Shown in pieces: positions 63,351 to 64,000 of a stretch of DNA of 64,000 bases. The translations under genes and the position numbers were made by a program. The first letter of the stretch is position 1. Each line of letters opens with the position of its first letter. Below the pieces are notes generated by a model that was not told the DNA's origin, made no database searches, and saw only the letters and a program-made list of their open reading frames with translations. Origin of the DNA: Sphingobacterium sp. ML3W (lineage in GTDB: Bacteria > Bacteroidota > Bacteroidia > Sphingobacteriales > Sphingobacteriaceae); NCBI RefSeq assembly GCF_029542085.1, contig NZ_CP107036.1, forward strand, positions 2,790,001-2,854,000, read 5' to 3'.

Positions 63351-64000
63351 CTATTGTGTACAGGCAACTTTCTTTCTACCACTTCCAGCCCCAACCATTT
63401 TGGTTGCACCCTGCACAACTTGGGTAATTTTAACATTATTAGCAGTAGAGCTCCATGGTACGCTATTGAAAGAGCCTTGGGTCAACAGCAAAGGGAATAA
63501 TTCTCCACCATTGCTTTTGCTACCATACATAGATACCTCACCAGAACGGCTAATGACCACACGAATAACTGGATTTGTCGAAGTACCAGTCAGTGAATAG
63601 ACCTGTGGAACAGTTCCCGAACCATAAAGAGATCCATCTGCAAATTGAACGTTTCTTGGAGCTATAGCGATTCCACTTTCAAATTGAATTTCCTGCGTTG
63701 CCAATTTTGTTCCATTTACCTCCATATTAAACGAGTTGTCCAGTTGAAGGATATCAAATACAAATCCGTAGTCTGCTCCCGGAGCAGTAAGATCTTTGGT
63801 TACTACATATCCTGCTGGTTGAGCTGTTCCATCAACAACAGCTCCTGATCCTGAAGCTGGGTAATTCCAGTTGAGATCAGCTCCACCTGTCACAGGTTGT
63901 GTACAAGTTTTGAAATTCAGGTTTAAATTATAGCGTTGTCCTGGCAGGATCGCCAAACCTGAGACAGAAACATTCGATTTGGTTTCCCCATCAATTGTAA
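63351..64000 (-). CDS. Fimbrillin-like cell-surface protein, 5' end outside the window
   Basis: At least 216 codons, open to the right edge of the window, so the N-terminus (signal and lipobox expected) is missing. The visible part is beta-rich: SVSGLAILPGQRYNLNLNFK, then the TCTQP cysteine, AGYVVTKDLTAPGADYGFVF, and VYSLTGTSTNPVIRVVISRS before the final GSGRKKVACTQ. The 'ILPGQRYNLNLNF' strand before a Cys is a feature of Bacteroidota fimbrillin (PF13149-like) proteins. A role as surface fimbrial subunit is a family-level inference. Confidence 0.65.
   Translation of the reverse strand, partial: TIDGETKSNVSVSGLAILPGQRYNLNLNFKTCTQPVTGGADLNWNYPASGSGAVVDGTAQPAGYVVTKDLTAPGADYGFVFDILQLDNSFNMEVNGTKLATQEIQFESGIAIAPRNVQFADGSLYGSGTVPQVYSLTGTSTNPVIRVVISRSGEVSMYGSKSNGGELFPLLLTQGSFNSVPWSSTANNVKITQVVQGATKMVGAGSGRKKVACTQ

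Noticed and set aside
1..64000. tRNA, rRNA, CRISPR arrays, integrases and transposases
   Set aside because: No cloverleaf-like or rRNA-like segments, no regularly spaced repeats and no integrase or transposase motifs were seen.

Overview
The window comes from a Bacteroidota genome, most likely a Sphingobacterium-like member of the Sphingobacteriaceae. This rests on two SusC/SusD pairs each behind an ECF sigma factor and a FecR anti-sigma factor, LytS/LytTR signalling, promoter elements close to TAnnTTTG, TlpA/DUF4369-type thioredoxins, a fimbrillin-like protein, and an ars operon with a DUF6428-type gene. No rRNA, tRNA, CRISPR array, insertion sequence or phage gene was seen. It reads as ordinary chromosome with several decayed gene fragments.

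Layout: 0-6.3 kb holds a small membrane protein, a secreted GH2 glycosidase, a PPOX-fold protein, a lipoprotein and a methyltransferase. 6.3-18.2 kb holds the C-terminal stub of a lost TonB receptor, then an ECF sigma / FecR / SusC / SusD unit followed by three thioredoxin-fold (TlpA-like) proteins. 18.2-27 kb holds a large MscS channel, an FtsX-type permease, a small beta-barrel protein and a LytS-like kinase with a LytTR regulator. Near-identical LytTR-type direct repeats lie before the MscS and beta-barrel genes. 27-30.3 kb holds secreted proteins of unknown function. 30.6-33.3 kb is an arsenic operon (arsR, DUF6428-like gene, LMW-phosphatase-type reductase, acr3) with two copies of an ArsR-type operator. 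33.4-36 kb holds an AraC regulator and a cytochrome c lipoprotein flanked by two paralogous small membrane proteins.

36.1-48.7 kb is the most interesting part: a potassium locus. A sigma-54-type response regulator is followed by a leader of very small genes, kdpF-A-B-C, a kinase-less KdpD sensor, a separate HAMP/PAS histidine kinase and the Kup transporter. A roughly 260-360 bp cassette occurs twice, once before the regulator gene and once before the kdp genes. It consists of an inverted repeat, a sigma-54-like promoter about 108 bp downstream, and a gene for a 47-67 residue membrane protein. I infer that the regulator, not a KdpE, controls both itself and kdp from enhancer-like sites.

48.8-64 kb holds an XRE-pentapeptide protein, a CorA-type transporter, a GNAT acetyltransferase, a second sigma/FecR/SusC/SusD unit and a truncated cupin gene. 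It then has a TPR membrane protein with a C-terminal helix-turn-helix, a stand-alone receiver domain and a stand-alone copy of that helix-turn-helix domain. The window ends in a fimbrillin-like gene that runs off the right edge, with a 54-codon peptide gene downstream of it. All family assignments come from reading the translated sequences, without database searches.
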